Source: Pseudomonadales bacterium
GTDB lineage: Bacteria > Pseudomonadota > Gammaproteobacteria > Steroidobacterales > Steroidobacteraceae
DNA: 7,581 nucleotides
Assembly (NCBI GenBank): GCA_020442965.1
Contig: JAGRJB010000395.1
Coordinates: forward strand, 1-7,581
Direction: 5' to 3'
A model generated the notes under the pieces. It ran no database searches, was not told where the DNA came from, and saw only the letters and a program-made list of their open reading frames with translations. Positions 1-6,343 of the stretch are shown here, one piece after another; the first letter of the stretch is position 1, and every line of letters begins with the position of its first letter. A program made the position numbers and the translations under genes.

Positions 1-1413
1 GGCTAGCAGTGCGCCGAGCACGACGCTGGCGGCTCCCCAGACGACGTTGCCGTAGTCATAGGCCGTCCTGGAGACCGATGCGAGGGCCAACTCCAAGAGC
101 GCGCCACTCGCGATCGCGAGGAGCGCGGGCTGCCACAGCCGCGAACGAGCGTGTTTCGATTTCGATAGTGCGAGTGCACCGAGAAGGCCTACGGGCAAGA
201 GCGCCACAATGAAATAGAGCGTTCGATAGCCACGATGTTCATCCACATTATCAATTCCCAACAGGCCTGCGGCCACGACACCGGGGCCTAATCGAAAAGC
301 CTTCGCTTGTCTTGTCTTGCTTGTTAGTGCGAGAAGCGTGCGTCCATCGTAGCTTATGAGGATGGTCCGCCATGCTGGAGAATCGAATACGGTTGGTATG
401 GCGAACTCTGGCGAAAGCCCATTGTTGCCAGCGAGGGGTGAGCGCAACCGGATTACCAGCGCACTGCCTTGTTGCCCAACGGTCAGATTACGGGTGTCGC
501 CATCGCGTGAGATTGAAACGATACGCGCAGGCCCGAACTGCTGCGGTGACGAAGCGCGCGCCAGGATGCGAATCGTCAATTGACCACTGGCACTGATCGC
601 GGTACTGATTGCCTGTCCGTCTGCGGCTAGCAGCTTCGGAGACGCCCGCGTGTCGTGGGTCGAGTTGCTCGCATCGAAAGGATTGGCAAAGCGGAAAATG
701 GACGCTCCGGGAAGCAGCGTGGCCAAAGCCGTGTCGGCAGCGATCGGTACACGCTGCAGATCGGTGGCCTTCGCCGCGACTTCCACGATCGCCAGCTCGC
801 CGCGCCACGGGCGATCGCCCGTGGCCTCATCCGCGAATACCAACGGCAGTGTGGGGTCCCACCCAGCAAGCGCAGTTTGTCGCTGTAGCCATGCCGCTAC
901 GACCAGCGCTACTAACAAATAACTGATTGCCGGCAACCACACGGGCAGGCGCAGGCAAGTCCGTTCGATTGCCTGGTAACTTGAGGCAACGGCCTCGCGG
1001 GTCCATCGATCGACCAGAGCAAATACGGCTGCTCCGAGCATCGCCCCTGCCGTGTTCGAAAGCAGGTCGAGCGTCGAGGAAACACGTGAGGGCAGCTCGA
1101 GCTGCAGCGACTCGACGACCGCCGATAGGGCGAAGCCAAGTACTCCCGCCGCGACGAGTGAGAGACCGGACTTGCGACCGCTGCCCAGCAAACCGCGTAC
1201 GGCCACGCCGATCGGCACGAAAAAGAGCAGGTTCAGGGGGAAGTCCAGCACCGTGGACCAGGCCGGGCGCGCGCGTTGTTCCAGATCCGGGTAATGAACG
1301 ACGTACGACGCCGTCGAAAAGTCATAGGGATAGAGCGTTACCGCGAGAATGAAGGCGGACCAAGCGACAAGGCCGATGTACCAGAACTGCCTTTCATGAG
1401 AACGTGACTCCAT
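1..1413 (-). CDS. VanZ-family membrane protein with LamG-like domain (C-terminus cut by window edge)
   Basis: An uninterrupted frame of 471 codons starts at the ATG at 1413 and runs off the left edge without a stop, so the C-terminus is missing. Residues 13-29 form a first membrane segment. Residues 55-135 match the VanZ-like domain: N61 in an LNLLFFVPIG segment, E101 and Q104 (ESLQLELPSR), R110, then D116, N120 and G123 (DLLSNTAGAMLG). Another membrane segment lies at 158-175. Residues about 200-365 are a hydrophilic, beta-rich region resembling LamG/concanavalin-like folds, with the typical RNLTVGQQGSALVIRLRSPL stretch at 308-327. Membrane segments resume at about 398-415, 428-445 and 456 onward. 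VanZ-like proteins are integral membrane proteins of poorly known biochemistry; VanZ itself gives low-level teicoplanin resistance. The added sugar-binding-type fold suggests a link to extracellular polysaccharide, which is inference. No clear Shine-Dalgarno precedes the ATG. The gene is divergent from the lipoprotein gene at 1714. Confidence 0.85.
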   Translation of the reverse strand, partial: MESRSHERQFWYIGLVAWSAFILAVTLYPYDFSTASYVVHYPDLEQRARPAWSTVLDFPLNLLFFVPIGVAVRGLLGSGRKSGLSLVAAGVLGFALSAVVESLQLELPSRVSSTLDLLSNTAGAMLGAAVFALVDRWTREAVASSYQAIERTCLRLPVWLPAISYLLVALVVAAWLQRQTALAGWDPTLPLVFADEATGDRPWRGELAIVEVAAKATDLQRVPIAADTALATLLPGASIFRFANPFDASNSTHDTRASPKLLAADGQAISTAISASGQLTIRILARASSPQQFGPARIVSISRDGDTRNLTVGQQGSALVIRLRSPLAGNNGLSPEFAIPTVFDSPAWRTILISYDGRTLLALTSKTRQAKAFRLGPGVVAAGLLGIDNVDEHRGYRTLYFIVALLPVGLLGALALSKSKHARSRLWQPALLAIASGALLELALASVSRTAYDYGNVVWGAASVVLGALLA

Positions 1414-1640
1414 GAGTCCGCATCTTAACCTAGCCAAAGGTTCGGCTTGCCATCGGGCTCAGCTGGCGTCTGGCGGTCAGTCAGCTTGCATTCAGGTACC
1501 AGTCCGCTCCAGCCAGTCGGAACTAACTATCCGCACCGCTGTCTGTGATTTACGTCGCAGTCTGAAGTCGAATAGGGGTGGCCGCGGCGCGAACCGCACC
1601 TTCTCTCCGTACGGACCGTCCAAACGCGTCTGTTAGGGCA

Positions 1641-1667
1641 GACAATGCATCGGTGATGTGCATTGTC
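1641..1667. promoter_or_regulatory. Inverted repeat upstream of lipoprotein gene, possible operator
   Basis: GACAATGCA at 1641-1649 is perfectly repeated in reverse complement as TGCATTGTC at 1659-1667. A second way to fold it pairs GACAATG with CATTGTC (7 bp) and inner CATC (1648-1651) with GATG (1655-1658) around a GGT loop, leaving a 2-base bulge. It sits just upstream of a CATAAT hexamer (1671-1676) and 46 bases before the start codon at 1714. That is where a dimeric repressor or activator would bind to control the lipoprotein gene. The regulator is not identifiable from the window, and the role is inference. Confidence 0.4.
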
Positions 1668-1698
1668 GTGCATAATGCCTAGGTTGCGCCCAACTTCT

Positions 1699-1704
1699 GG
1701 AGGT
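1699..1704 (+). promoter_or_regulatory. Strong ribosome binding site (GGAGGT) that sets the start at 1714
   Basis: GGAGGT stands 9 bases before the ATG at 1714. The same frame can be opened upstream at a TTG (1663), but only the 1714 ATG has a Shine-Dalgarno sequence. It also puts the lipoprotein signal peptide at the very N-terminus. The ATG at 1707 is out of frame. Confidence 0.85.
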
Positions 1705-1713
1705 CAATGGCAC

Positions 1714-2661
1714 ATGGAACGATTTCACTTAGCGGAAAAGAGCGGCGTCAGCTCCCTTCGGATCGCGGTTTGTTTAGGCCTGGCGCTCGCGCTGTCTGCC
1801 TGCGGGAAATCTGCGGCACCAGAGGCGCCTCAGACATCCGATACCGCTGCGCAAGGGCAAGACATGGGCGCATCCGCGGCTGACGCTGCAACCAACGCGG
1901 CGGCAGAGTCGACGAGCGCGGCGAACGAGCGCGCGGCGGCTGACTTGGCCGCCAAGGAATCGGCTCTCGCTGAGCGCGAAGCGGCGCTCGCCGCCAAAGA
2001 GCAGGAAGCTGATCTGGCGCGCCGTGAGGCGGCGCTAGCTGCCGAGAAGAAAGCGGCTCGTCGGGCGCCGCAAGTCGCCGCGGCAAAGCCGGTCAAGCAA
2101 ACGGCTCGAGTGGCGGATCCTGCACCACCACCGGCTCCCGTCGCGCCGCTGGTCGTTGCGAGGGGAACGTCACTGTCGATCGAGTTAGTGAACGCGGTCA
2201 GTTCGAAGACCGCGACGGTCGGCGATCGCGTGGATGGGCGTCTGGCCGCTGACGTGATCGTCGATGGCCGCACGGCGCTTGCAGCGGGCACGCCGGTGCA
2301 GGGTTCCGTGACCCACGTCATCTCGGGTAGTAAGACGATCGGCGGCACGCCCACTCTCGGGATCGTTTTCGATCAGCTCGACGTCGGCCGCGGTCCGCCA
2401 TTGACGTTCAACGCCAACCTGGAGCAGGTTGGTAAGAGCGACAAGGGCCGTGACGCGGCCAAGATCGCAGGTGGCGCAGTTGCCGGCGCGGTGATCGGGC
2501 ACCAGATCGACCACGACGATAAGGGCAAGATCATCGGTGGCATTCTCGGTGGCGCGGCGGGGGCGCTCGCCGCGAAAAAGACCGGTGGCGACGTTTCCCT
2601 CGCGGCGGGCACGTTGGTATCGGTTGAATTGACCTCGCCTCTTGAGATCAAGCGGAAGTAA
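1714..2661 (+). CDS. Outer-membrane-type lipoprotein with coiled coil and glycine-zipper segment, function unknown
   Basis: A 315-residue protein. The signal peptide has a charged start, a hydrophobic core at 17-27 and the lipobox LSAC with C30 as the lipidated cysteine; glycine at +2 does not signal inner-membrane retention, so outer membrane is likely. Residues about 50-118 are rich in Ala, Glu, Lys and Arg with heptad-like repeats (AAKESALAEREAALAAKEQE), forecasting a long helix or coiled coil. A proline-rich linker follows (135-145). Residues 146-235 look beta-rich (GTSLSIELVNAVSSKTATVGD). Residues 251-288 carry a glycine-zipper pattern (AGGAVAGAVIG and IIGGILGGAAGALA) either side of a polar HQIDHDDKGK loop, as in glycine-zipper-2TM envelope proteins. 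A short beta segment ends the protein. I do not recognise a named family for the whole protein. The layout suggests an envelope spacer or stress lipoprotein, which is inference. A strong terminator follows at once, so the gene is probably transcribed alone. Confidence 0.8.
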   Translation: MERFHLAEKSGVSSLRIAVCLGLALALSACGKSAAPEAPQTSDTAAQGQDMGASAADAATNAAAESTSAANERAAADLAAKESALAEREAALAAKEQEADLARREAALAAEKKAARRAPQVAAAKPVKQTARVADPAPPPAPVAPLVVARGTSLSIELVNAVSSKTATVGDRVDGRLAADVIVDGRTALAAGTPVQGSVTHVISGSKTIGGTPTLGIVFDQLDVGRGPPLTFNANLEQVGKSDKGRDAAKIAGGAVAGAVIGHQIDHDDKGKIIGGILGGAAGALAAKKTGGDVSLAAGTLVSVELTSPLEIKRK

Positions 2662-2718
2662 CACGAGCAGCGCGCGTCTGCCGTCGCAGGCGGGCGCGCG
2701 CTGACTGAGTCGTGTTTT
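2660..2718 (+). terminator. Two-part intrinsic terminator after the lipoprotein gene
   Basis: The inner stem pairs 2668-2682 with 2689-2703 (15 bp, two of them G-U in RNA) around a six-base loop GTCGCA. The outer stem pairs AACACGA (2660-2666) with TCGTGTT (2710-2716), leaving an asymmetric internal loop. TTTT follows at 2715-2718. The 5' outer arm overlaps the last two bases of the TAA stop codon. The leftward DUF3014 gene ends at 2779 and converges on this hairpin. On the minus strand the structure is not followed by a clear T run, so termination of the leftward transcript is less certain. Confidence 0.75.
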
Positions 2719-2778
2719 CAATACCGCCTCACGGGTGAGGCCAGCCCAATCTGACGACAGTCGCGGCGGTCCGCCAGG

Positions 2779-3579
2779 TCAGGGATTCTGAGCGAGCTTA
2801 GTCCGCAGTGTCCGCAGCAGCGCTTTCACACGCTGCGCGTTCTCAGGTCCCATGCGTACCATGGCCTTCTGGCCTACCGACATGGACTCGAGAGCAGGGT
2901 CGGAAAACTGATACATCACGCTCGGTCGCACCAACCGCACCCCCGCTGTCACGTCTCGGGTTGCCAGCAAATGATCGATCACCGCAATCAGACGATCATT
3001 GAAGTAACCTTTGGGATCGATAACGTCGGTGTACGCTTGCTGAAAGAGCGGGTAGAAGCGCCGGTATGCCGCCACGGCGGCGTCGAGATCGACTCTTTCG
3101 GCGAGCGACAAGATCGGTTCGTAGCGCTTGTAGTTAGCTGGGGAGAGCAGATATTCGTCTGCCTGGTCGGGCACGGCGTCCGCGATGAATGCGTCGTTGA
3201 ATCGACTCACCGGCCGCAGCCGCTGTGACATGCTGCCTTTGGCAAGAGCGTCGATCGATACGACCCAGCGCTGAATTGCGTTGTCGGGCTGCAGCAATTG
3301 TCGGTCCCGGCTGCTTGGTATCACCGATTCAAGTGCCGCACCGAATGCCGTGTCACTACTGGCTAGTGGCGGCAAGGGCTCGCGACTCGCGTCATCGGAT
3401 TCCGCCGCGACCGGGAACTGGGGCTGCGGAGCAGTCGGCACCTGCTCTGCGACCACCGGCGGTTGCGCGTCAATGGCGTGCGGCGCAGGCCGCGTCGATA
3501 GCCAATACCAATAGCCGCCCGCGGCAATCACGAGGATTGCAGTGCCGCCAATGGCCAATTTAACTTCGTTCGAGATCAT
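2779..3579 (-). CDS. DUF3014 membrane-anchored protein
   Basis: A 266-residue protein from the ATG at 3579. Longer starts (TTG at 3645) would put a polar leader before the membrane anchor and have no ribosome binding site; the 3579 start has no strong one either. Residues 8-27 are one membrane-spanning helix (KLAIGGTAILVIAAGGYWYW), then a Pro/Ala-rich linker (30-75). The DUF3014 region covers about 76-260. It contains LRPVSRFNDAF (121-131), a NYKRYEPIL stretch (149-157), YRRFYPLFQQAY (172-183), and the conserved tail with YQFSDPALESM (223-233) and QKAMVRMGPEN (237-247). DUF3014 has no known activity; proteins of the family are single-pass, with the domain probably periplasmic. The gene lies 90 bases downstream of the M48 protease gene on the same strand and could share its transcript. 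The family call is from recognised motifs; the role is unknown. Confidence 0.78.
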   Translation of the reverse strand: MISNEVKLAIGGTAILVIAAGGYWYWLSTRPAPHAIDAQPPVVAEQVPTAPQPQFPVAAESDDASREPLPPLASSDTAFGAALESVIPSSRDRQLLQPDNAIQRWVVSIDALAKGSMSQRLRPVSRFNDAFIADAVPDQADEYLLSPANYKRYEPILSLAERVDLDAAVAAYRRFYPLFQQAYTDVIDPKGYFNDRLIAVIDHLLATRDVTAGVRLVRPSVMYQFSDPALESMSVGQKAMVRMGPENAQRVKALLRTLRTKLAQNP

Positions 3580-3669
3580 GTGAATTCGACTGCGTGGCGA
3601 TTGGTTTAGTTCATCTCGGGCCGCGGTGCAAGTCTTTCCGCACAATACGTCGTCGCTGGATCTGACGCG

Positions 3670-4482
3670 CTACGGACCCAGCGGAACCAACGGCGCGTTT
3701 TCGGCTCGCCAATCTCGTGCCGCCCCCTTGAGGATCCCGATGCGCTCTGCGTCGGTCGGATGCGTCGACAGCAGCGTTGGGACACCTACGTGTTCGTCCG
3801 CGTGCGTCGCGGCGAGCAATTCGAATACGGCGGCTGCGCCACCGGCATGCCCATACCGCGCTTGCAACGCCGCAATGGCATCAAGGTCTGCGCGACGCTC
3901 CGCTTCGCGCGTATAGCCCCGTTGCACGAGCATTGCCACCTGTGGCGCGAGACTGCTGGCGTCGCCGCCGATGACAGCGAGCAATAGCCCAAGGGATGCG
4001 GTCCCACCCAACGCGCTGATCGGGTCACGGTGCTTCACGTGTGCAATCTCATGCGCGATCACCATGGCGAGCGCGTTCTCGCTCGGCATCAAGTCGAAGA
4101 GCTCACGCGTGAGGACGATATGGCCGCCAAGAGTCGCAAACGCGTTCGGAGTTTTCATCGAGATCACATGTACGCGAATCCGCATCCCGTCAGGCAAGTG
4201 CATAACGAGGGACAGCGAGTCCGTGACCTGCTGCAAATATTGATTGAGGCGCACGTCGCTGTCGTTGCGTTCAATCTTGACCCCTATGACGCGATCGCCA
4301 ACCCAGCGCTGCTCAGTCGCGAACGGAATGAATCGCGCGAGCTGACCGCCGGCCAGATAGAGCACTGCCGCAGCAAGCAGTACCAGCAAGACCAACGCTG
4401 CGGCGAGACGCAGAAACTCGATCAGATGGTTGCCAGGCGCGACGTTGACATCGTGCGGAACCTCTGGGTTCTCGTAGCTCAT
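3670..4482 (-). CDS. M48-family membrane zinc metalloprotease
   Basis: A 270-residue protein. A membrane helix spans about 25-45. Residues 58-130 hold the usual M48 pre-domain with the MKTPNAFATLGGHIVLTREL segment (109-128), in which the asparagine precedes the substrate strand. The catalytic zinc motif HEIAH is at 144-148 (H144, E145, H148). E195 in ERRAD (195-199) is the expected third zinc ligand. The STHP motif at 239-242, followed by DAERI, is typical of the M48 C-terminus. A second hydrophobic stretch at 159-173 may dip into the membrane. All expected catalytic residues are present, so an active peptidase is predicted. HtpX-, BepA- and Oma1-like relatives act in membrane or envelope protein quality control, and this is closer to the short periplasm-facing Zn-proteases than to HtpX itself. 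It starts 3 bases after the stop of the upstream membrane YbjQ-like gene, so translation is probably coupled. Confidence 0.88.
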   Translation of the reverse strand: MSYENPEVPHDVNVAPGNHLIEFLRLAAALVLLVLLAAAVLYLAGGQLARFIPFATEQRWVGDRVIGVKIERNDSDVRLNQYLQQVTDSLSLVMHLPDGMRIRVHVISMKTPNAFATLGGHIVLTRELFDLMPSENALAMVIAHEIAHVKHRDPISALGGTASLGLLLAVIGGDASSLAPQVAMLVQRGYTREAERRADLDAIAALQARYGHAGGAAAVFELLAATHADEHVGVPTLLSTHPTDAERIGILKGAARDWRAENAPLVPLGP

Positions 4483-4485
4483 GGC

Positions 4486-4947
4486 CTAGCGGGGTTTGAG
4501 TGCCGTACCGTAAGCGATGAACTCGGCGGAAAACACACTGGAGCGTTGGCCGGCATCCGCCGACAGCGACGATGTCTCGAAACGCACGTTGAAAACCATG
4601 GTGGCGCCCTGACGACGTGCCGCCGCTTTCATGCGCACGATCGCCTCGCGTCGGCCGCGATCCATGACCGATTCGTACATACGCAGCGTGCCGCCGAACA
4701 GGCTGCGAAGCGTTGCTGCAAAGCGCTTGAAATAGTCTTCGCCGATGACAACCGAGCCCATGACGAGCGCTGCCTGACCAAATGCCTGATCCTGCGGCGG
4801 TCGGCGCTCGTTGAATACGAGAATATCCCGCAATTGCGCCTCGCGCTTGACTAACGACCTGAAGTGACGCCTCTCCGTTGCACCGCCAATCGACCAGCCG
4901 ATGAGCAGCAGCAAGGAAATGATGCCTAACTGAAACAGCAGTTCCAT
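4486..4947 (-). CDS. Membrane-anchored YbjQ-like (heavy-metal-binding-domain family) protein
   Basis: A 153-residue protein with the ATG at 4947. Residues 5-20 are a hydrophobic N-terminal anchor (FQLGIISLLLLIGWSI), followed by a charged ERRHFRSLVKREAQLRD stretch that may be a helix. Residues about 58-151 match the YbjQ/DUF74 fold: a VMGSVVIGEDYFKRF segment, SLFGGTLRMYESVMDRGRRE with the conserved G-G and E-R positions, then ATMVFNVRFETSS and the terminal AEFIAYGTAL strand. It parallels the smaller protein encoded directly upstream (GGELKGYTELLNESRNEA, NAVVNVRFSTSN, AEVMAYGTAV), so the two look like diverged paralogues, one soluble and one anchored. YbjQ-type proteins form ring-like pentamers in known structures; the 'heavy metal binding' label is weakly supported and no cysteines are present here. 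The gene starts 2 bases after the stop of the upstream gene. Confidence 0.8.
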   Translation of the reverse strand: MELLFQLGIISLLLLIGWSIGGATERRHFRSLVKREAQLRDILVFNERRPPQDQAFGQAALVMGSVVIGEDYFKRFAATLRSLFGGTLRMYESVMDRGRREAIVRMKAAARRQGATMVFNVRFETSSLSADAGQRSSVFSAEFIAYGTALKPR

Positions 4948-4949
4948 GA

Positions 4950-5264
4950 TCAGCGGATTTCCACCGCGGTACCGTACGCCATGACTTCGGCGGCGCCCGC
5001 CGCGATATTCGAGGTGGAAAAGCGCACGTTGACGACCGCATTGCCGCCAGCAGCACGCGCCTGCGCGACCATTCTCGCGATGGCCTCGTTGCGCGATTCG
5101 TTCAAGAGTTCCGTATAACCCTTGAGTTCGCCACCAACAAAATTCTTGAGCCCGGCCATGAAGTCCTTGCCAACATGCTTGCTGCGCACAGTCGAGCCCT
5201 GCACCAGGCCGAGGTGGCGAACGATGGTCTTGCCGGGGAAGGTCTCGAGATTGGTCAGTTCCAT
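4950..5264 (-). CDS. YbjQ-family protein (UPF0145/DUF74)
   Basis: A 104-residue protein, the usual length for the family. The YbjQ signature is seen from end to end: the N-terminal TNLETFPGKTIVRHLGLVQG (4-23), then GLKNFVGGELKGYTELLNES (38-57), EAIARMVAQARAAGGNAVVN (60-79), and the closing strand AEVMAYGTAVEI (102-103 region). There is no signal peptide or membrane helix, so it should be cytoplasmic. The start at 5264 is chosen because the family begins this way; longer in-frame starts up to 5501 add a leader with no family resemblance. No strong Shine-Dalgarno is visible. It is the first gene of the set that continues with the anchored YbjQ-like protein and the M48 protease, suggesting a job beside the protease; the molecular function is unknown. 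Confidence 0.86.
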   Translation of the reverse strand: MELTNLETFPGKTIVRHLGLVQGSTVRSKHVGKDFMAGLKNFVGGELKGYTELLNESRNEAIARMVAQARAAGGNAVVNVRFSTSNIAAGAAEVMAYGTAVEIR

Positions 5265-5607
5265 GGATGCCAGCTTTAGAATGATTGGGGGAGCAATCTT
5301 GCCACGCGAGCAGGGTTGCGGCCTCGCTAGATTGATCCCGTCGTGTGGCCTTGATCGGCCCGCTGGACTGATGCGGCATGCACGAACCTGCCAGGAGCGC
5401 AGCGAACGCGCGCGTCTGGTAGGTAGACGCTGGTGTTGTAGCGCAGCGTGAGTCTCGACCGCGGCGTTACGCGGACTCATGTCTGCAATCATCGCTTGCA
5501 CGATGTCTGCCGATCGTCAGCGTCAAGGCGACCGACTTCGTATGGCGGGCGCCAGCGCTGACCATCTTGCCGTCGGCGGACGTGTCCGGAACGGACCCAG
5601 CCTCTAT
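5265..5607. other. Intergenic region between tRNA-Pro and the YbjQ/M48 operon
   Basis: About 340 bases with no convincing gene. The promoter for the leftward YbjQ/M48 operon should be here, but I find no -35/-10 pair worth naming. A small perfect hairpin GTCCG-GAA-CGGAC (5584-5596) lies 11 bases past the 3' end of the tRNA in its direction of transcription; it lacks a T run, so it is at most a processing or weak termination element. A 7-bp inverted pair GTCAGCG (5516-5522) and CGCTGAC (5556-5562) is probably chance. Confidence 0.5.
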
Positions 5608-5684
5608 TGGTCGGGGTGAAAGGATTTGAACCTTCGACTCCTACGTCCCGAACGTAGTGCTCGACCAGGCTGAGCTACACCCCG
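5608..5684 (-). tRNA. tRNA-Pro, anticodon CGG, CCA encoded
   Basis: Read on the minus strand, the 77-base gene folds as a cloverleaf. The acceptor stem CGGGGTG pairs with CACCCCG, with A as discriminator base. The D arm is followed by an anticodon stem CTACG/CGTAG around the loop TTCGGGA, giving anticodon CGG (5648-5650). The T arm carries GGTTCAAATCC, and CCA is encoded at 5608-5610. It decodes the CCG proline codon. It stands alone, not in a cluster. No copy of its 3' end is seen elsewhere in the window, so there is no sign of an integrated element. Confidence 0.96.
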
Positions 5685-5832
5685 AAATCCGGCCACCAGG
5701 CCCAAGAGCCTCCCCAGAGTGGGCTGCGCAGCATACCGATTCGAGCACGGCGATTCAAACGGTGCTCAGCCACACAACCCGCACGATCGTCGGAGTCTTG
5801 GGGGCGCCCAAGGCCCCTGGAGCGCCGCCGTC

Positions 5833-6324
5833 CTACGGGCGCAGATTGTCCAGGGTGACCTCCGCCAGCTGAGTGCCGAGGAATTCGGTCATTGCACGGT
5901 CCTGCTCGAGGTGTCGCTCGCACATGCTCGTGATCTCTGCATCCGAAAGCTCCCGAGCGGCGGTCGCGAGCGCGATATAGGACGCGATTTCATAGTGCTT
6001 GAGCGCATAGAGCGTCAGGCAATCTTTGACGGGTTCATCCGACGCGACGACTGTGGCGAATGTATCCATCAAGCTCTTGAAACGCGTGGCCGTATCCTTG
6101 ACGCGCGACGGATCAGCGTTCAGACGCTTGAGGTTGGCCTCGATTGCTCTGATCTGTTCCTCTTTTTCGCGCCAATGCTGCTGCAGCCGCGTCACGAGCT
6201 GCGGGTGCCGGCCAAGTCGCTCCGCGAGTCGATCGAGTGTGTCGGCGGCGCCGCGCTCTGTCGCGTGCAAATCCCGTAGCCACTTGACCATGGTTTCATG
6301 TTGTTTGTTAGTGTTGTTCGCCAT
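5833..6324 (-). CDS. DUF892 (YciE/YciF-type) ferritin-like protein
   Basis: A 163-residue protein from the ATG at 6324, supported by AGGAG six bases upstream; a TTG two codons earlier is less likely. It is helical throughout and matches the YciE/YciF ferritin-like family: WLRDLHATERGAADTLDRLA (15-34) with E23, QQHWREKEEQIRAIEANLKR (48-67) with E53, E55 and E56, the hallmark ALKHYEIASYIAL (107-119) with H110 and E112, and ERHLEQDRAMTEFL (136-149). These Glu/His positions are the likely di-metal ligands of the four-helix bundle. YciE/YciF homologues are induced by osmotic, bile or general stress and are thought to bind iron or protect DNA, with no firm activity. The usual length is about 160-170, so it is complete. 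It follows the NTF2-like lipoprotein gene by 19 bases, forming a two-gene unit. No terminator with a T run is evident before the tRNA. Confidence 0.85.
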   Translation of the reverse strand: MANNTNKQHETMVKWLRDLHATERGAADTLDRLAERLGRHPQLVTRLQQHWREKEEQIRAIEANLKRLNADPSRVKDTATRFKSLMDTFATVVASDEPVKDCLTLYALKHYEIASYIALATAARELSDAEITSMCERHLEQDRAMTEFLGTQLAEVTLDNLRP

Positions 6325-6330
6325 AACCAA

Positions 6331-6335
6331 CTCCT
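6331..6335 (-). promoter_or_regulatory. Ribosome binding site for the DUF892 gene
   Basis: AGGAG on the minus strand, six bases before the ATG at 6324. It lies in the 19-base gap after the stop of the upstream lipoprotein gene and decides between the ATG and the upstream TTG. Confidence 0.75.
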
Positions 6336-6343
6336 GATCGGTC

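Larger units (their letters stand above)
1414..1713. other. Divergent intergenic region
   Basis: These 300 bases separate the leftward VanZ-type gene from the rightward lipoprotein gene, so promoters for both should lie here. Short frames in this stretch have no recognisable protein and no ribosome binding site, and I do not call a gene. I see no convincing -35/-10 pair for the leftward gene. For the rightward gene, CATAAT at 1671-1676 is a possible -10 box, but no good -35 box stands at the right distance. The inverted repeat at 1641-1667 is the only strong structure; a perfect 10-bp palindrome, TCCGTACGGA (1606-1615), is also present and may be chance. Confidence 0.5.

Noticed and set aside
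927..1352. Plus-strand open frame of 141 codons opposite the VanZ-type gene
   Set aside because: The minus strand holds the VanZ motifs in a continuous frame; this is its Arg/Pro-rich shadow.
1412..1636. Plus-strand 74-codon frame in the divergent region
   Set aside because: No ribosome binding site, no recognisable protein features and odd composition.
2185..2721. Minus-strand open frame of 178 codons
   Set aside because: Antisense to the lipoprotein gene and across its terminator; composition is Arg-rich noise.
4030..4854. Long plus-strand open frame of 274 codons
   Set aside because: It lies antisense to the M48 and membrane YbjQ-like genes, has no family resemblance and is a GC-driven shadow.
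5608..5684. tRNA-Pro as an attachment site of an integrated element
   Set aside because: No integrase, no duplicated tRNA 3' end and no phage-like genes are in the window.
5797..5812. CTTGGG-GGCG-CCCAAG hairpin downstream of the DUF892 gene as a terminator
   Set aside because: The stem is only 6 bp and no T run follows on the minus strand.
5719..6279. Plus-strand open frame of 186 codons
   Set aside because: Antisense to the DUF892 gene, whose minus-strand frame has clear family motifs and a ribosome binding site.
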